Source of the DNA: Nemopilema nomurai
Lineage: Eukaryota; Cnidaria; Scyphozoa; Rhizostomeae; Rhizostomatidae
Length of the DNA stretch: 64,000 nt
Reading direction: 5' to 3'
Assembly: GCA_003864495.1 (NCBI GenBank)
Contig: ML133427.1
Span: forward strand, 2,313,247-2,377,246
Numbering within the stretch: the first letter of the stretch is position 1; every line of letters starts with the position of its first letter. Of the stretch, positions 37,707-49,262 are shown one piece after another. The translations under genes were made by a program, and so were the position numbers. The notes beneath the pieces were generated by a model that was not told the origin of the DNA, ran no database searches, and saw only the letters and a program-made list of their open reading frames with translations.

Positions 37707-40700
37707 ATGGCAGAGCAACTCGGTCTTATCAACGGAATGGAGCTGCAAAACACCGAAGAGCCTGGAAGGACACTGTTTTTTAACGATGGTGTTCGCAGGA
37801 TTGATTATGTCCTGGCCTACGAAGACGAGGAGGATGAAGAGGAACAGTCCAAGAACAGCGCCATGCGAAAGTTGTTCATCGACAACCTTGTGCACCAGGG
37901 ATTGCAATGGGAAGAGGCCATAAGCACTAAGGTATTTCGTTGGTTAGGCCATTTCCTGTTATTTTTCCTAGTCTGCTTTGATTTAGCTAGTTTTCGGGTG
38001 TTTTTGGAGATAGGAGAAATGGGCGTTTCCCGCCTCCCGCACTCTATGAGATTTCTATGGTTTCTATGGGTAATTCATTTGGGGAATTGTTTTGGAAATC
38101 CTCGCAGCCTTACACGGTTCATAAACCTGATTGTGGCGATGCTTCGACTTAATGAAACAAAAGCGTGTCTTGTGATAAGTAAAGGGCACTTCTGTGTTTA
38201 TGTTGTATGTCAGAAACGTCGCACGCAGTTCTTATTGTTGAAGTAAAACGACTATTTGTGCAGGTACTACTTTGACTTGCGGGCTTGGCATCTTCATTGC
38301 TAGATTTGCTTCTGTGTGTGAAGTAATCCTTCGGTATTTTCGTGCGTGCCACTCCGATCATTTTGCCACACCCCTTTTCTAGAAGGCTGCGAAATCCATG
38401 TCCATTTCCGATTACCAACCGGGATTGCTCGACCAATAAATGTAAATGCCGATGTTTTTATGTAACGTCCATGAAAAGGGAAGTTTTTGTTTCATTTCAT
38501 GCTTCACCTGTTCACCCCTTTTTTCTCGCTAATCAGATTTGATCCTTTGGTGACTTGCCAAATCGCCGAATCTCTGTTCAAAAACAATAATTTGCAATAA
38601 TGAGGAGGGGATGCGTGGAAAGAGATGGACTATAGAATTTTAATATGTACAAATCAAAGGAGCCGCAAATGCACAATTTAGGCTCAAAAGACTTTTTACA
38701 AACGAAAATATGTGGTGGTTTAACAACCCAGAACTCGTCGACTTGAATCAAGAGATGTATAATTGAAAACACGGCCTACAAAAAACGTAAAACAACGCCC
38801 CCCGATACATGACAATAGCTTCGTTCTGACCTCTATCATCCAGATCTGTATGGATTGTATAGCACTTTTCATCGAGATATTAGGCGTACAAACAAAACTT
38901 CTCTAGTGTGCAGCTCAACGTCAATTGCATTCCCAAGTAATAAAACTACAAAGGAATAAACAACTCTTTTGTTTATTCTTGAGGATTTCGTTTCGTTCAA
39001 ATCGTGCCTTTGAGAAAAATCTAAAGAAATTCCAAGAAATTTGAGTAGCTGCTATTTATTTACTTAAACGATGTTATGCTTAAAACCCAACTGCGTTTGA
39101 CTTTTAACTGTGTAGTTGCAGAATGTATTTGACAATTCCATTGCCAAATCCCATGTGATTTCCAGGCCCAACCATTCGTTTTTGACAGACCTACTTAATA
39201 AAGTCTGCAATGAACATTGACAAAAAGTGTACCAGGTGTGCCTACTTTCCATAAAAGCGTCCAGAAGCACGGGAGACAATTTCACCATCCAATTGCAGAC
39301 TTGGGATCATTAAACCAGGTGTAGATATATTTGTAAGGAGTTTAGTTTTAATCTCAGCAGCTGGTGGTTTAATGGAGATACTGGTACAAAGTTCTAATTC
39401 AGGTTTTTTTCTCAATTTTCAGGACAGCCCAAGAGATGATTATGGATCTACATCACCCACTGGGGAGAAGGTATTAAAAAGTCCCTCTGTGCTACCTTTA
39501 AAGCCAGGGCATATCTAACAAATATTATGTTCAGTTTAATCTACTTATACAAATATTATGTTCAGTTTAATCTACTTAACAAATAACACTTCCTTCCTCA
39601 ACACTTGTGAAGATTTCGATTTATTCATTCTACTGTATGCACATTTTGAAGGCCAGATTATTGGGGTATAGGCCTGCAGAGAAGCAAGATATCTCAGATA
39701 TTCTCTCTATTAATATCTGCAGTGAAAAGACTTGGATTGAGTTCAACTATTGTCCTGACTCTATATTCTAGACTTTAATATTCTAGGAGAATCATAAATT
39801 ACTTTCTCCCTCAGTTCTGTCCTCCACTTCCCTGCCCTTCAATGTTATTCTTCACCCAATCCTCAAATGCTTTATCAGGTCCCTTGATGTGGAGTATTTA
39901 TTTTCCAAAATTTTTCAACAATCTTAATTGCTTTGAATTAAATTGCCACAAACAGTCTTGGGATTATGACAATGTGTTTGCTTGTCTTTTTTGAGAACAT
40001 TATGATAGCATTTCTTAAAAGTTCTGTCATTTTTGTTGTCTGTCATTGTTGTTGGTTTGGTAATTGTTTTTGGAATGTGATTTGAAATTAATATCATGAC
40101 AGAAACTGAATCCACCTGACAGTTTTATGCACTAAACCACTTTTATTTCATTTAAATCCTCATGTAAATTTTTCTGGATGATATTTCTACAACTTGAATT
40201 TGCATACTGTAACTATTCTTGTCTCTAACATTTTTTCTGCTAATAAAGTTTCTCTAACCATTTCTCTAATAAATCTTTTTAAATATTAATTGCTAATAAC
40301 TCTGTCTCTTTTCAATTGACTAACAATTGTTTATCATTAACCACTAATGAATAATTAATGAGTTATTGAATCTGAGATTTGGAAAATGTAATTAGCTGTA
40401 ATTAAAAATATATTCTGAAAAAATGTAGCTCAGGATTATTTTCCAATGATTTGCTTTTATATAAGCTTTTGCAAATATGCAACAGTTTCTCATTGTATTA
40501 TAGATACTATTTCACAACAATAAATTGCTAATCTTTAATTATTCTTTTTGCAAATCAGCATATCCATTCACCCTAATTTCTATCATCTTACACATAAACT
40601 TCCCTTAAAGACAGATGAAACAGCAGCCAAAATTATTGAAACCAGTCCACCGAGCAAGGTAAAATGCCCTTTTTATTTTTGATTGAAATTATGATGCATC

Positions 40701-43700
40701 ATAATTTCTATCTTTGACAGGGTCACCAATCACATTATTTGTTTGGCATCAAATTGTTTTTGTTCAATCAAAAGTGTGAGAATGACGAAAAGCTATCAAC
40801 CTGTACCCTAAGTATTGGTCCCTCTGTTAACCTTACCTATGCTGACCAGAAGGACAGATCGTGCCTTATTAACATATCTACAGTCTCAAATGTGATTATA
40901 TACTCGTTATGCAGTCAGATTACCTCACTGGAACTTTCTTAGTGTGACTGTTTTAACTGAACATTCAGGAATAAAAGATTAAACAAATTTGGTTTTCACT
41001 TAAATTAAAGAACATTCACAAGAAACTAGGGTAGATCTTCTAGTTTTATACTGATTGGCATTAGCATATGAGTACTGGAGAAAACAATGCACTTTATGAG
41101 GGTGGAGTCATTTTCCAAATATTTTCCTTTGAGTTCTATTTGGCTTTGGTAACTAGCCAAAAGCATTTAGATGTCACCAACAGGCAAACAAGCAATTAAG
41201 AGCCATAAACGTACCTCAACCAATTCTCCAGCTACAAACCAGTTCTCCTGCTTTTGCTAATAGGTCAATGATATGCGATTATACTCATTCAATGCATTCT
41301 TCAGCTCATCCATCGTTTAAAATTAACCATGATTTCAAAATGTCAAACTCTATGGTTAAATGACAATTTTTACGGTGACTATTTCTTGACACTGATAACG
41401 TATTTGTGTTTGTATGTGAAGTAAGTTCGTTCGCTTGTCGACCAAATTTCCCTTATTTTATCCTTGTTTACATGTTTGCATAAAAGAGTGCGTGTCCAAG
41501 GATACGCCATCAAAAGATATGATACGTTTGAGTTTCAAAGGGGACTTATCGAGGACAGGTGTTCCAGATAGGCCCAGTTTGAATAAATGTTTTCTTTCCA
41601 TGATAACACCACTCATAGTAGAGATTTTCCAATTCAATCCACTTTCAACACAAAAACGATTATGACGATAAAGTGCACATTATTTCCAGTTTTCGCTCAT
41701 CTGCAGAACCCAATAGCGATAAAAGCAACAGGCATGTTAAGTAAGCATTGATTTATGCAGTCTGTGCACATGCGAGCTATTACTTGACCGATTTGTGGAA
41801 AATTGAAAACCACAGGCCACCTTTTGCAAGGCTGTCTTTGATTCAAAGGAATTTGTTGCCTTTGGGTTTAGTAAGCTTCCATTCTGTTGGAATTGGCACG
41901 TGTTTCAACAAAATGCTCGAACGAGTAGGAAAGAAGCAGGGTGGTGTGGCCGATTCCCGATGCCTTGAAAATTGCAAGGCACTAAGCATCCCTTTGTTTC
42001 AGAAAGTCATATTGTGCTAAAACTGCACGCTTTTTTTAATAAGGAACCACTTTATAAGGAACCTACATGTAGAAGGCCGAAATATATAAAGAACTTATAC
42101 TACTAAAAACGAAATCCCTAAGGAACTTTTCGAATAAGAAATTTTTTTAAGGAACCTACCTCAAGGCCTAGTTCCAACAGTTCCTTATACATAGACTTCA
42201 AATCATCAGATTTTAGTACCAAAAGTGCCTTAAAAGTTCTTTTTTTCCCGCTGTACATCAACAAGCCTTAGCACTTAATATAGAGAGGGGCAAGACAACA
42301 TATGCGGAAACTACTCAATTAAGCACTTGACACACGAATAGCAAACAATCCATGCGAGTATTGGCTGCAAATGAATGGAACTGGCTTTTTAGTTCTTGAT
42401 GCTTGCAGTTGTAAAAAGTTTTCAAATCGAAAAGTTCCTTAGTGATTTCGTTTTTAGTAGTATAAGTTCTTTATATATTTCGGCCTTCTACATGTAGGTT
42501 CCTTATAAAGTGGTTCCTTATAAAAAAGCGTGTACATCTCATCCCTCCCTAGTCAGATTACTAAAAAGTTGTAAACAGTGCTTTCTGGTTTGCAGGAAAA
42601 ATTGACGCATTTCATCAAAATTCATGCTCCGTTCGAAGAGCTCCTTGACATTGCGGAGGACATGAAGATGAAGATGCCGATTCAGGAAAATGATGTCGTC
42701 ATCAAGTCTTGGGTGGAAAAGAACATGCCATGGCTGGACAGAGCGATTAAGAAGCGTGACCCGTTCATCGTCAGGAACCGCACTGTGAAGGAGGAACCAA
42801 ACTTTTTCGTTGCCACTTTCGACAAGCACCGGGTGAAAGATTTCATCGGTTCGTCAAACGAAGACGAGTTTTTCTCACCTGCAGAACGTAGCAGGTATGA
42901 ACGCAGAACTAAAAAACTGTTCAATGAATAAAGCATGCTATTTACAGTTTTCCATTCCTCAGCGACGCTGATGCTTCCACAAAGACAATTTGGTAACGAG
43001 TGGTTCTGTTCGAATTGTATCACGTGACCCGTTATTAGGTCTCCTGCATCTTACTGTCGTGGTCATCCCCACCTGGTCGTCCCCACGTGGTCGTCCCCAC
43101 GTGCTCAAGGGGATACCAAGGAGATACGCAAATCGAGGCTGGTTTCTAAAGTAACCGATGTGCAATTTCTTTCTAGGCTTGTTTACTACATTTGCGAAAG
43201 ACCCGGTACGGCGATGGCCGCCTCGAAATTGGCATCGACAACATGGTCCATGAAGGGTTGTTCTTGGCCCAGTACCCACTTCATGATGGCAGAGTGCACG
43301 AAGCGGAGGGACAGGAGCAGCCCGAGAACGAGCGACAGCGTTTGCACCAAGACTGGGCCAGTTTCAAGCGCATCTTCAAGTACCAGCCAATACCAGCCAT
43401 CAAAGAATACTTCGGCGAGAAAGTGGCGCTGTATTTTGCCTGGCTTGGGTTTTACACCTCGATGCTTCTGCCTGCCGCTATTGTCGGCTTCATCTGTTTC
43501 CTGTATGGAATTGGCAGCTCATTCTCGTACGCGCCAGTCAACGAGATTTGCAAGCCAAGCAACGCCAGTCTGTTCTACATGTGCCCACTCTGTGACAAGC
43601 TGTGTTCCTATTACTTGCTGAGCACCACCACCTGCCTGTACGCTAAAGTGACGCATTGGTTCGACAATCAAGCGACGCTGTTCTTCGCCTTGTTCATGTC

Positions 43701-46700
43701 CTTCTGGGCCGTGTTCTTCTTGGAGTTTTGGAAGAGGCGACAGATTACTCTTGCCTACGAATGGCACACGATGGACTTCGAGGAAGAGGAAGAGCGCCCC
43801 AGGCCGCAATACATCGCCCGAGTGACGACGCTGAAGGAAAACCCAGTGACTGGCAAGATGGAGCCCGTCATGCCGCCATCGCAGAGGGTGCCAAGACTTG
43901 TTGGCGCGAGTGCCATTGTCGTTTTCTTTATCGTCCTTGTCGTTGCTGGAGTCACGAGTGTCATCGTGTACCGTGCCGCTATTTACGCCATTTTGTTGGC
44001 AACCGATTCGACGCAGATCAGAACCAGGGCCAAGATTGTTGTTGCAGGTATGCTTAGATTGAACTGAATCGCGTGAAGCTCATGGTTTTCACTGAGTGGA
44101 ATTAATTCTGATCCATGTGTTATTTTGATCGCTTTTCAGTCATCAGTCATAATAATAATAATAATAATAGCAGGCTGATACCACCACCAATGCCTGAATT
44201 CGGGAATCACGAAGGGAAGCACTGTGCTAATAATGCCATTGTTAAGGAGGCTAAACACAGGTATTAAGCTACGACGATGTCTGTTTCCAGCCAAGCACAG
44301 CTGCCGAACAGGCGGCACTGATCAGCCCGTCCCCAGAGTAAACTCCCTTTACCCCCTTAGCGCCTAAAGCACCCCTTCTTACGCCGTCTTTCAGGTACTG
44401 CCGCCTGCATCAACTTGCTGGTTATCAACATCATGAAGTTTGTGTACCAGCGCGTGGCTGTGATGCTCACCGACTGGGAGAACCCGCGGACGCAGACGGA
44501 CTACGAGGACAGCTTCACTGTGAAGATGTTCTGGTTCCAGTTTGTTAACACCTATGCCTCCGTGTTCTACGTGGCCTTCTTCAAAAACGAGTACTTCATC
44601 GGCTCCCCGGGCAAGTACAAGCGGTTTGGCGGGAGAACTGCCTTCCGATTCGAAGGCTGCTCCGCCCAGGGCTGCTTCTTGGAGCTGTGTGTGCAGTTGA
44701 TTATTATCATGGTTGGTCAGCAGTTCATCGGAAACCTGACAGAAATCGGAGTCCCGTATGTGCTTTTCTCTTTGCTTTTTCCATCTATCGCATCACATAC
44801 TATGATTTGCACAATATCTCGGCAAACTTGCAGATGGTGCTGGGGCTGGGGCTAAAGAGGTTGGGCTCGGATGGTTTCATTCAAATTGTTGTCACTACTA
44901 ATGTTTTCGAAGCTACTTTTCATTACCTGTATATCATAAGTGGCAAAAGCTACATGTACCCCCCCTCTTTCCAGGGTACGTGGAGCAGTCTTACCCCCAC
45001 CTGTGTCTCGCTATGCTTACCCCATATAGCCAAATCTTTTAATGACACTTGATTTGGTGTCTAATCTAGATGATCCTTGGCTAATTTTGTCTCACGCTTT
45101 TCCACCCTTCAGATTTCTAGAAGAAACCGGGGGATGCATCGTTAAATATTCTCAGTTTTGGTCTATTTTATGTCTGATCGGCATCTATTAGAATAATGGC
45201 CTTTCTTAGTTAATCTGTTCATCAATCTAAATTTACATACATTTTTTTCAGCTGGCTGATGAAGATGCTGAAGAGAAGAGAGGCAAGCAAGTACGCTGCT
45301 ACCAGGCCCCAATGGGAATTGGACTATGACCTGCAGAACCAAGACGAGTTGTCCCTTTTCTGGCAATACCTCGAAATCGGTAAGTTTTTCTCTTGCTAAT
45401 TGATAATATCTAAAGTGCTGTCTGCGAGTTTATTTATTCCGTCGTGCACAGTAAACACGATTTTTGAATACGAGAAGGTTGAATTGATGGAGACATCTTT
45501 TGCCTTGAGAAGAGTGGCAGGGAAACTTTGTTGCTACCTTATTCTACCGCACCATAGTTTCGGGTGACATGCGCCGCATCCAGAGTTGACGTGCTTAAGG
45601 GCATTCACAGTTTGCACCTACTTCAAAGTGGCTTTCAGCTCTTTAAATAGACAATTCTCTAGGCTGGGGTGCCAAGAAGAGCACTCGTCAGTATGTCAAT
45701 AGGTCAATAGAGGAATCTCCGTATGGCCCCCCAGTATGCCACTATGATTGAGTGGTGGCTTCGTTCAGGCCCGACCATGAGATGTTTGCTGATGTCTGCT
45801 TTGTTTGCTGATGTCTGCTTTGTTTACTGATGTCTGCTTTGTTTGCTGATGTCTGCTTTGTTTGCTGATGTCTGCTCTGTTTGCTGATGCCTGCTTTGTT
45901 TTGCAGTTCTGCAGTACGGCTTTGTGACCATGTTCGTTGCCGCTTTCCCCTTGGCCCCCTTCTTCGCCTGGCTGAACAACATCGTCGAGATTCGTTTGGA
46001 TGCAGTCAACTTCATAAAGAATTTCCGCAGACCCGTGGCCCAGAGAGCCGAAGACATTGGTGCTTGGTTCTACGTCCTGAGCACGTTAACAGAGGTGCGT
46101 TGAGACGATTTGGGTTTGAATCTAGAGCGTGCAGTTAAAAATGCTTGATTGGGTGACAAGAGGGGGCATAACCAGGGAATGATAACATTCAGTGTCGGCG
46201 TCAATTTGATAACTATCCCCCAGTTTCATTGCTAACTTGCAGTTTACACATGTCCCAGACAGCCCCAGAATTCTCTCCATGTTATTGTATTATTTTCTTG
46301 AATGCGAGGTTTTCTCTTCCGTAGATGTCGGTGCTTGTGAATGCATTTGTGCTGGCCTTCACGTCGGAACTCATCCCAAAACTCGTCTACACGTACAAGT
46401 ACAGCCCTGACGGCACTCTGGCTGGCTACGTCGACTTCAGCTTGTCCTACTTCAACGTCGCTGACTTTGCCAACTCGTCAAGGCCCGACAACCCGACCGC
46501 GACAGTCAACTACACCATGCCCTTCTGCAGGTTAGTCGGTTTCCTCGCTAGGCGAAAACATGGCCCTAAGCTGCATGAAATTCTTCAATTTATTTTCTTT
46601 GTTAACTTTTTCTAAACAAGGGCTTTGAGGCAGGAGCCGATTCATGTTGCATGTCACCCTTCATCTGTGACCAATGATTCCAACATGTTATGTTACACCC

Positions 46701-47379
46701 TGGGCTACAGCAAATGTACGGCGACGGTGGCCTACCAACCAGCATGCAAAATAGAGGCAACTGCTTTCCTTCAGAAGTATTTTGGCTATTCTACATCTTC
46801 TACATCAAGATATGCAGTTTCCTGCATAAGGGGAGATCAATTCTCCATCTGCTACCAATTCCCCTGTCTTTGTCTAATTATCCTTTTCTGCGCAATTTAC
46901 TCTGCCTCTAGATGACAATCAGCTAGCGCACATAACGTCATACACCCATGAAACGCAGGCTGCATAGATGTATGACCTCATGTACGTTGGCTGCCTATGA
47001 CCCAGAGTAGCTTGCGTGCGTGTTTTCATAGGCGTATTGTCCTGCACGCCCGCTTTCTCGCTTCAGGTACCCAGGCTACCACGAGATGTCAGAGCCTTAC
47101 AACTACAACAAGGTCTACTGGATCACGCTGGCTGCCCGGCTGGCCTTCGTCTTCGTGTTCCAGTGGTTTATCACGGTGGTCGCCAGAGTCATCGCCTACA
47201 TCATCCCCGACATGCCGAAGAGCCTCGATCTCAAAATCAAGCGCGAGAACTTCCTCGCCAAGGAGAAGGAGATCAGCCACAGAGAGGCAACGGGCAAGAG
47301 GAAGCCTCGCACCAAGGATGCCAGGAGCGACTCGAAGTACACCGAAGACCTAAGCAAGACCGAGACACAGATGCTGTAA
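37707..47379 (+). CDS. Anoctamin (TMEM16 family), with an apparent 1-nt frameshift in exon 5
   Basis: Anoctamins are ten-helix membrane proteins acting as Ca2+-activated chloride channels or lipid scramblases. Exons: 37707-37931, 39423-39470, 40611-40658, 42596-42894, 43177-44047, 44395-44755, 45252-45379, 45907-46094, 46325-46530 and 47067-47379. The sum is 2687 nt, one short of a multiple of three. The N-terminal [16 protein letters not shown] matches the family signature; later blocks include [76 protein letters not shown] and [12 protein letters not shown]. Ca2+-site residues of TM6 (N..E) and TM8 (E..D) are kept, but TM7 shows Q where TMEM16A has E702. Within exon 5 the frame moves from LVYYICER to [11 protein letters not shown] near 43198, so one base seems missing. 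It groups with ANO1-7; no specific paralogue is assigned. The C-terminus ends ETQML. Confidence 0.93.
39518..39578. repeat. 31-bp tandem duplication in anoctamin intron 2
   Basis: ACAAATATTATGTTCAGTTT and the following 10 bases occur at 39518-39547 and again at 39549-39578. It is a recent direct duplication, 48 bp after the donor of the 48-nt exon 39423-39470. Confidence 0.85.
42026..42532. mobile_element. MITE with ~105-bp terminal inverted repeats in anoctamin intron 3
   Basis: The left arm (42026 to about 42132) and right arm (about 42428 to 42532) are near-identical reverse complements, both beginning CACGCTTTTT and reading through AAGGAACCACTTTATAAGGA and AAACGAAATC. The interior of about 300 bp has no coding capacity. 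The right end stops 63 bp before exon 4 (42596). A related fragment lies at 17886-17921. A transcript could fold the arms into a long hairpin. No clear target duplication was identified. Confidence 0.85.
43061..43104. repeat. 15-bp tandem triplication in anoctamin intron 4
   Basis: About three copies of a GGTCGTCCCCACGTG unit (the first is diverged) lie about 70 bp before the exon 5 acceptor. A simple local repeat; no function inferred. Confidence 0.75.
44149..44169. repeat. (AAT)n microsatellite in anoctamin intron 5
   Basis: About seven AAT units occur in a row, between the exons ending at 44047 and starting at 44395. Confidence 0.85.
45784..45901. repeat. 19-bp minisatellite abutting the anoctamin exon 8 acceptor
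   Basis: Six tandem copies of GTTTGCTGATGTCTGCTTT, with few mismatches, run into the TTGCAG acceptor at 45906. The T/C-rich end of the last unit forms part of the polypyrimidine tract. Confidence 0.9.
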
Positions 47380-49262
47380 TTTGCGTCAGCTTTGTATTGT
47401 TTAATTTTCGTCAGGTAATCGTGGGAATGAACAAGTGCTACAGAGAACGTTGTTGTTGTTGCTTCACAGTATTGTTTGTACCATTGACCCAGCTTTAAGA
47501 CAGGGGCGTCACTTTTAAAGCTCATCCCCCAAAATCTGTGTTATTACTGTTGTTGTAGGGTAAAATCTTTCTTTAGGGGAGGGGTATTTTGCTTTGAACG
47601 AAGTTTCAACTTAGTGACTTTTTTTTCGTTCCTTCGTTCACTTCTCTCTTCATGTTTTGACAAGTCAAAAGATCATTTTGCCAGGCAAGTATGACGTTAC
47701 CCAAACAAACAACACAAGTTGACGCCCCTGCCCAAAGTTGTACGCTGTTTTGTGTATGTTGTTTGTTTACGCTTAAATCCACTTCACTGTAATTAGAAAC
47801 TGTGTTTTTCAGTTCCCGCTTGTTATGCATTTGCCCAGCATGTTTCAATATTTTCTTTGTAACGCTTCCCAGATCTATTCATTTATTTTCACGTATAATT
47901 CGGGGGTATTTATTTTAAACGCATGTCCAGATGTGGGGACTGTATGTGGGGACCGTATGTGGGGATTCGTTCTTAACATGGGCGTCAATTTTCGTTTAGC
48001 TGACTGCTCAATTATCCATAATTTTGCAGCGGGAACCTGCAATATAATTATCTTTATTTCGGTAATAAAGCACGTTTGGAAAGGAAGTTTAAAGTTCCTT
48101 GTATTTTTATACACTTTTTTGTAAATTTAATTTGAAAATTTATATCGAATAATTATGAATTACTTCAAATTACGTAAATATCGTATTTGGGATCAGTGTT
48201 GCCCCTCTGAATAGGTCTCCACTTCAAGCAGAATTCTACAATCAATTTGGTTACAAGCAGTATACAATTTGCCACTTAATTATCCTGCAAAGCTGTTTTA
48301 AGATCTGCCATGGCTTTAATAAAGCCCTGCCTCTCTGCAAGACAACTGTATCATCAAATTTCCAGTTCCGCCATACTTTGGAAACAAAGTTCGCCAAGCA
48401 GTTTCTAGTTTTCTCCCCAACAAACAGTTGTTGCTCATATATCTTTATGTTCATCCGCACAAGTTTAATTCGTAAGTGGACAGCTAATTTCATACCATTC
48501 TTGCGGTACATCATGCGTTTGAATAAGACCGCTATTATTCGAAGCTCTTTGATATCTTCCCGTTCGTTTGGGCTTGTTTATTCATTTGTAACTTCTATTT
48601 AATTCACAATATTCTTCGCCGTCGATCGAGCTAATTTTCTTTTATTTTCGAAACATTCTGTTTTCATTTAGGTGGAAGGGGCTTGGCATTTTCAGAAAAA
48701 TTTACATACTTCCTTAGTTCTGTTTCCTTAACAAAAATGTGTTCAGATGGACAAGATATCCACATTGCTGCATGAGATGGCCTGAGGTACTGTATAATTT
48801 AAGAAGTCATACTTTTTTCACTTCTAAACCAAAATATTCAAACTTCAGGTAATTGAAGACATGTCGACATACTGAAGGTGAGCTTCTTTAGGCCCGTTTA
48901 CAATCTTTTCCCTTAGCTTTGCACTTCCAAAACAACATTTCATTATTTACTTTGCACTTTCAAAACAACTTTCCATGATTTACTTGCGACGTTATTACCA
49001 GCTAAGTTATACTATGAAATATTAGAAAATATATCAACGTACCTAAAAACACGTTTCCATTTCGCTGCAATTTGTGAGAAGGAGCCACAGTGTCAGTAAG
49101 ATTGCAAGCTTCAAGTTTTCAGCCATAACTTCTTGGTCGCGTGCTAGTAAACTTCCTCGGAACATACATGGCGTCAATTTGCATGGCGTCATCTGTTTGT
49201 GGAAGCGAGGCTGGCGAAAAACGCGGGAAATATCACGTGGGCACATCAGCCTCTGGTTGTTT
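47380..49262. other. Anoctamin 3' UTR and spacer to endonuclease IV
   Basis: No further coding exon is visible. The left part should be the anoctamin 3' UTR, with an AATAAA signal at 48064-48069. A short GTATGTGGGGA-type direct repeat lies near 47932-47966. The right part should hold the promoter of the next gene. Confidence 0.5.
48064..48069 (+). terminator. Candidate polyadenylation signal of the anoctamin gene
   Basis: A canonical AATAAA lies about 690 bp after the anoctamin stop codon on the same strand. Transcript ends are needed to show it is used. Confidence 0.4.

Noticed and set aside
37464..37907. 147-codon minus-strand open frame
   Set aside because: It is antisense to anoctamin exon 1, whose plus-strand frame has clear homology.
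42682..43023. 113-codon minus-strand frame
   Set aside because: Antisense shadow of anoctamin exon 4.
43061..43104. CRISPR-like repeat
   Set aside because: Short contiguous 15-bp tandem units without spacers, in a eukaryotic intron.
43160..43621. 153-codon plus-strand frame across anoctamin exon 5
   Set aside because: Only its first ~8 codons (LVYYICER) match anoctamins; beyond the frameshift it is an out-of-frame shadow of the real sequence.
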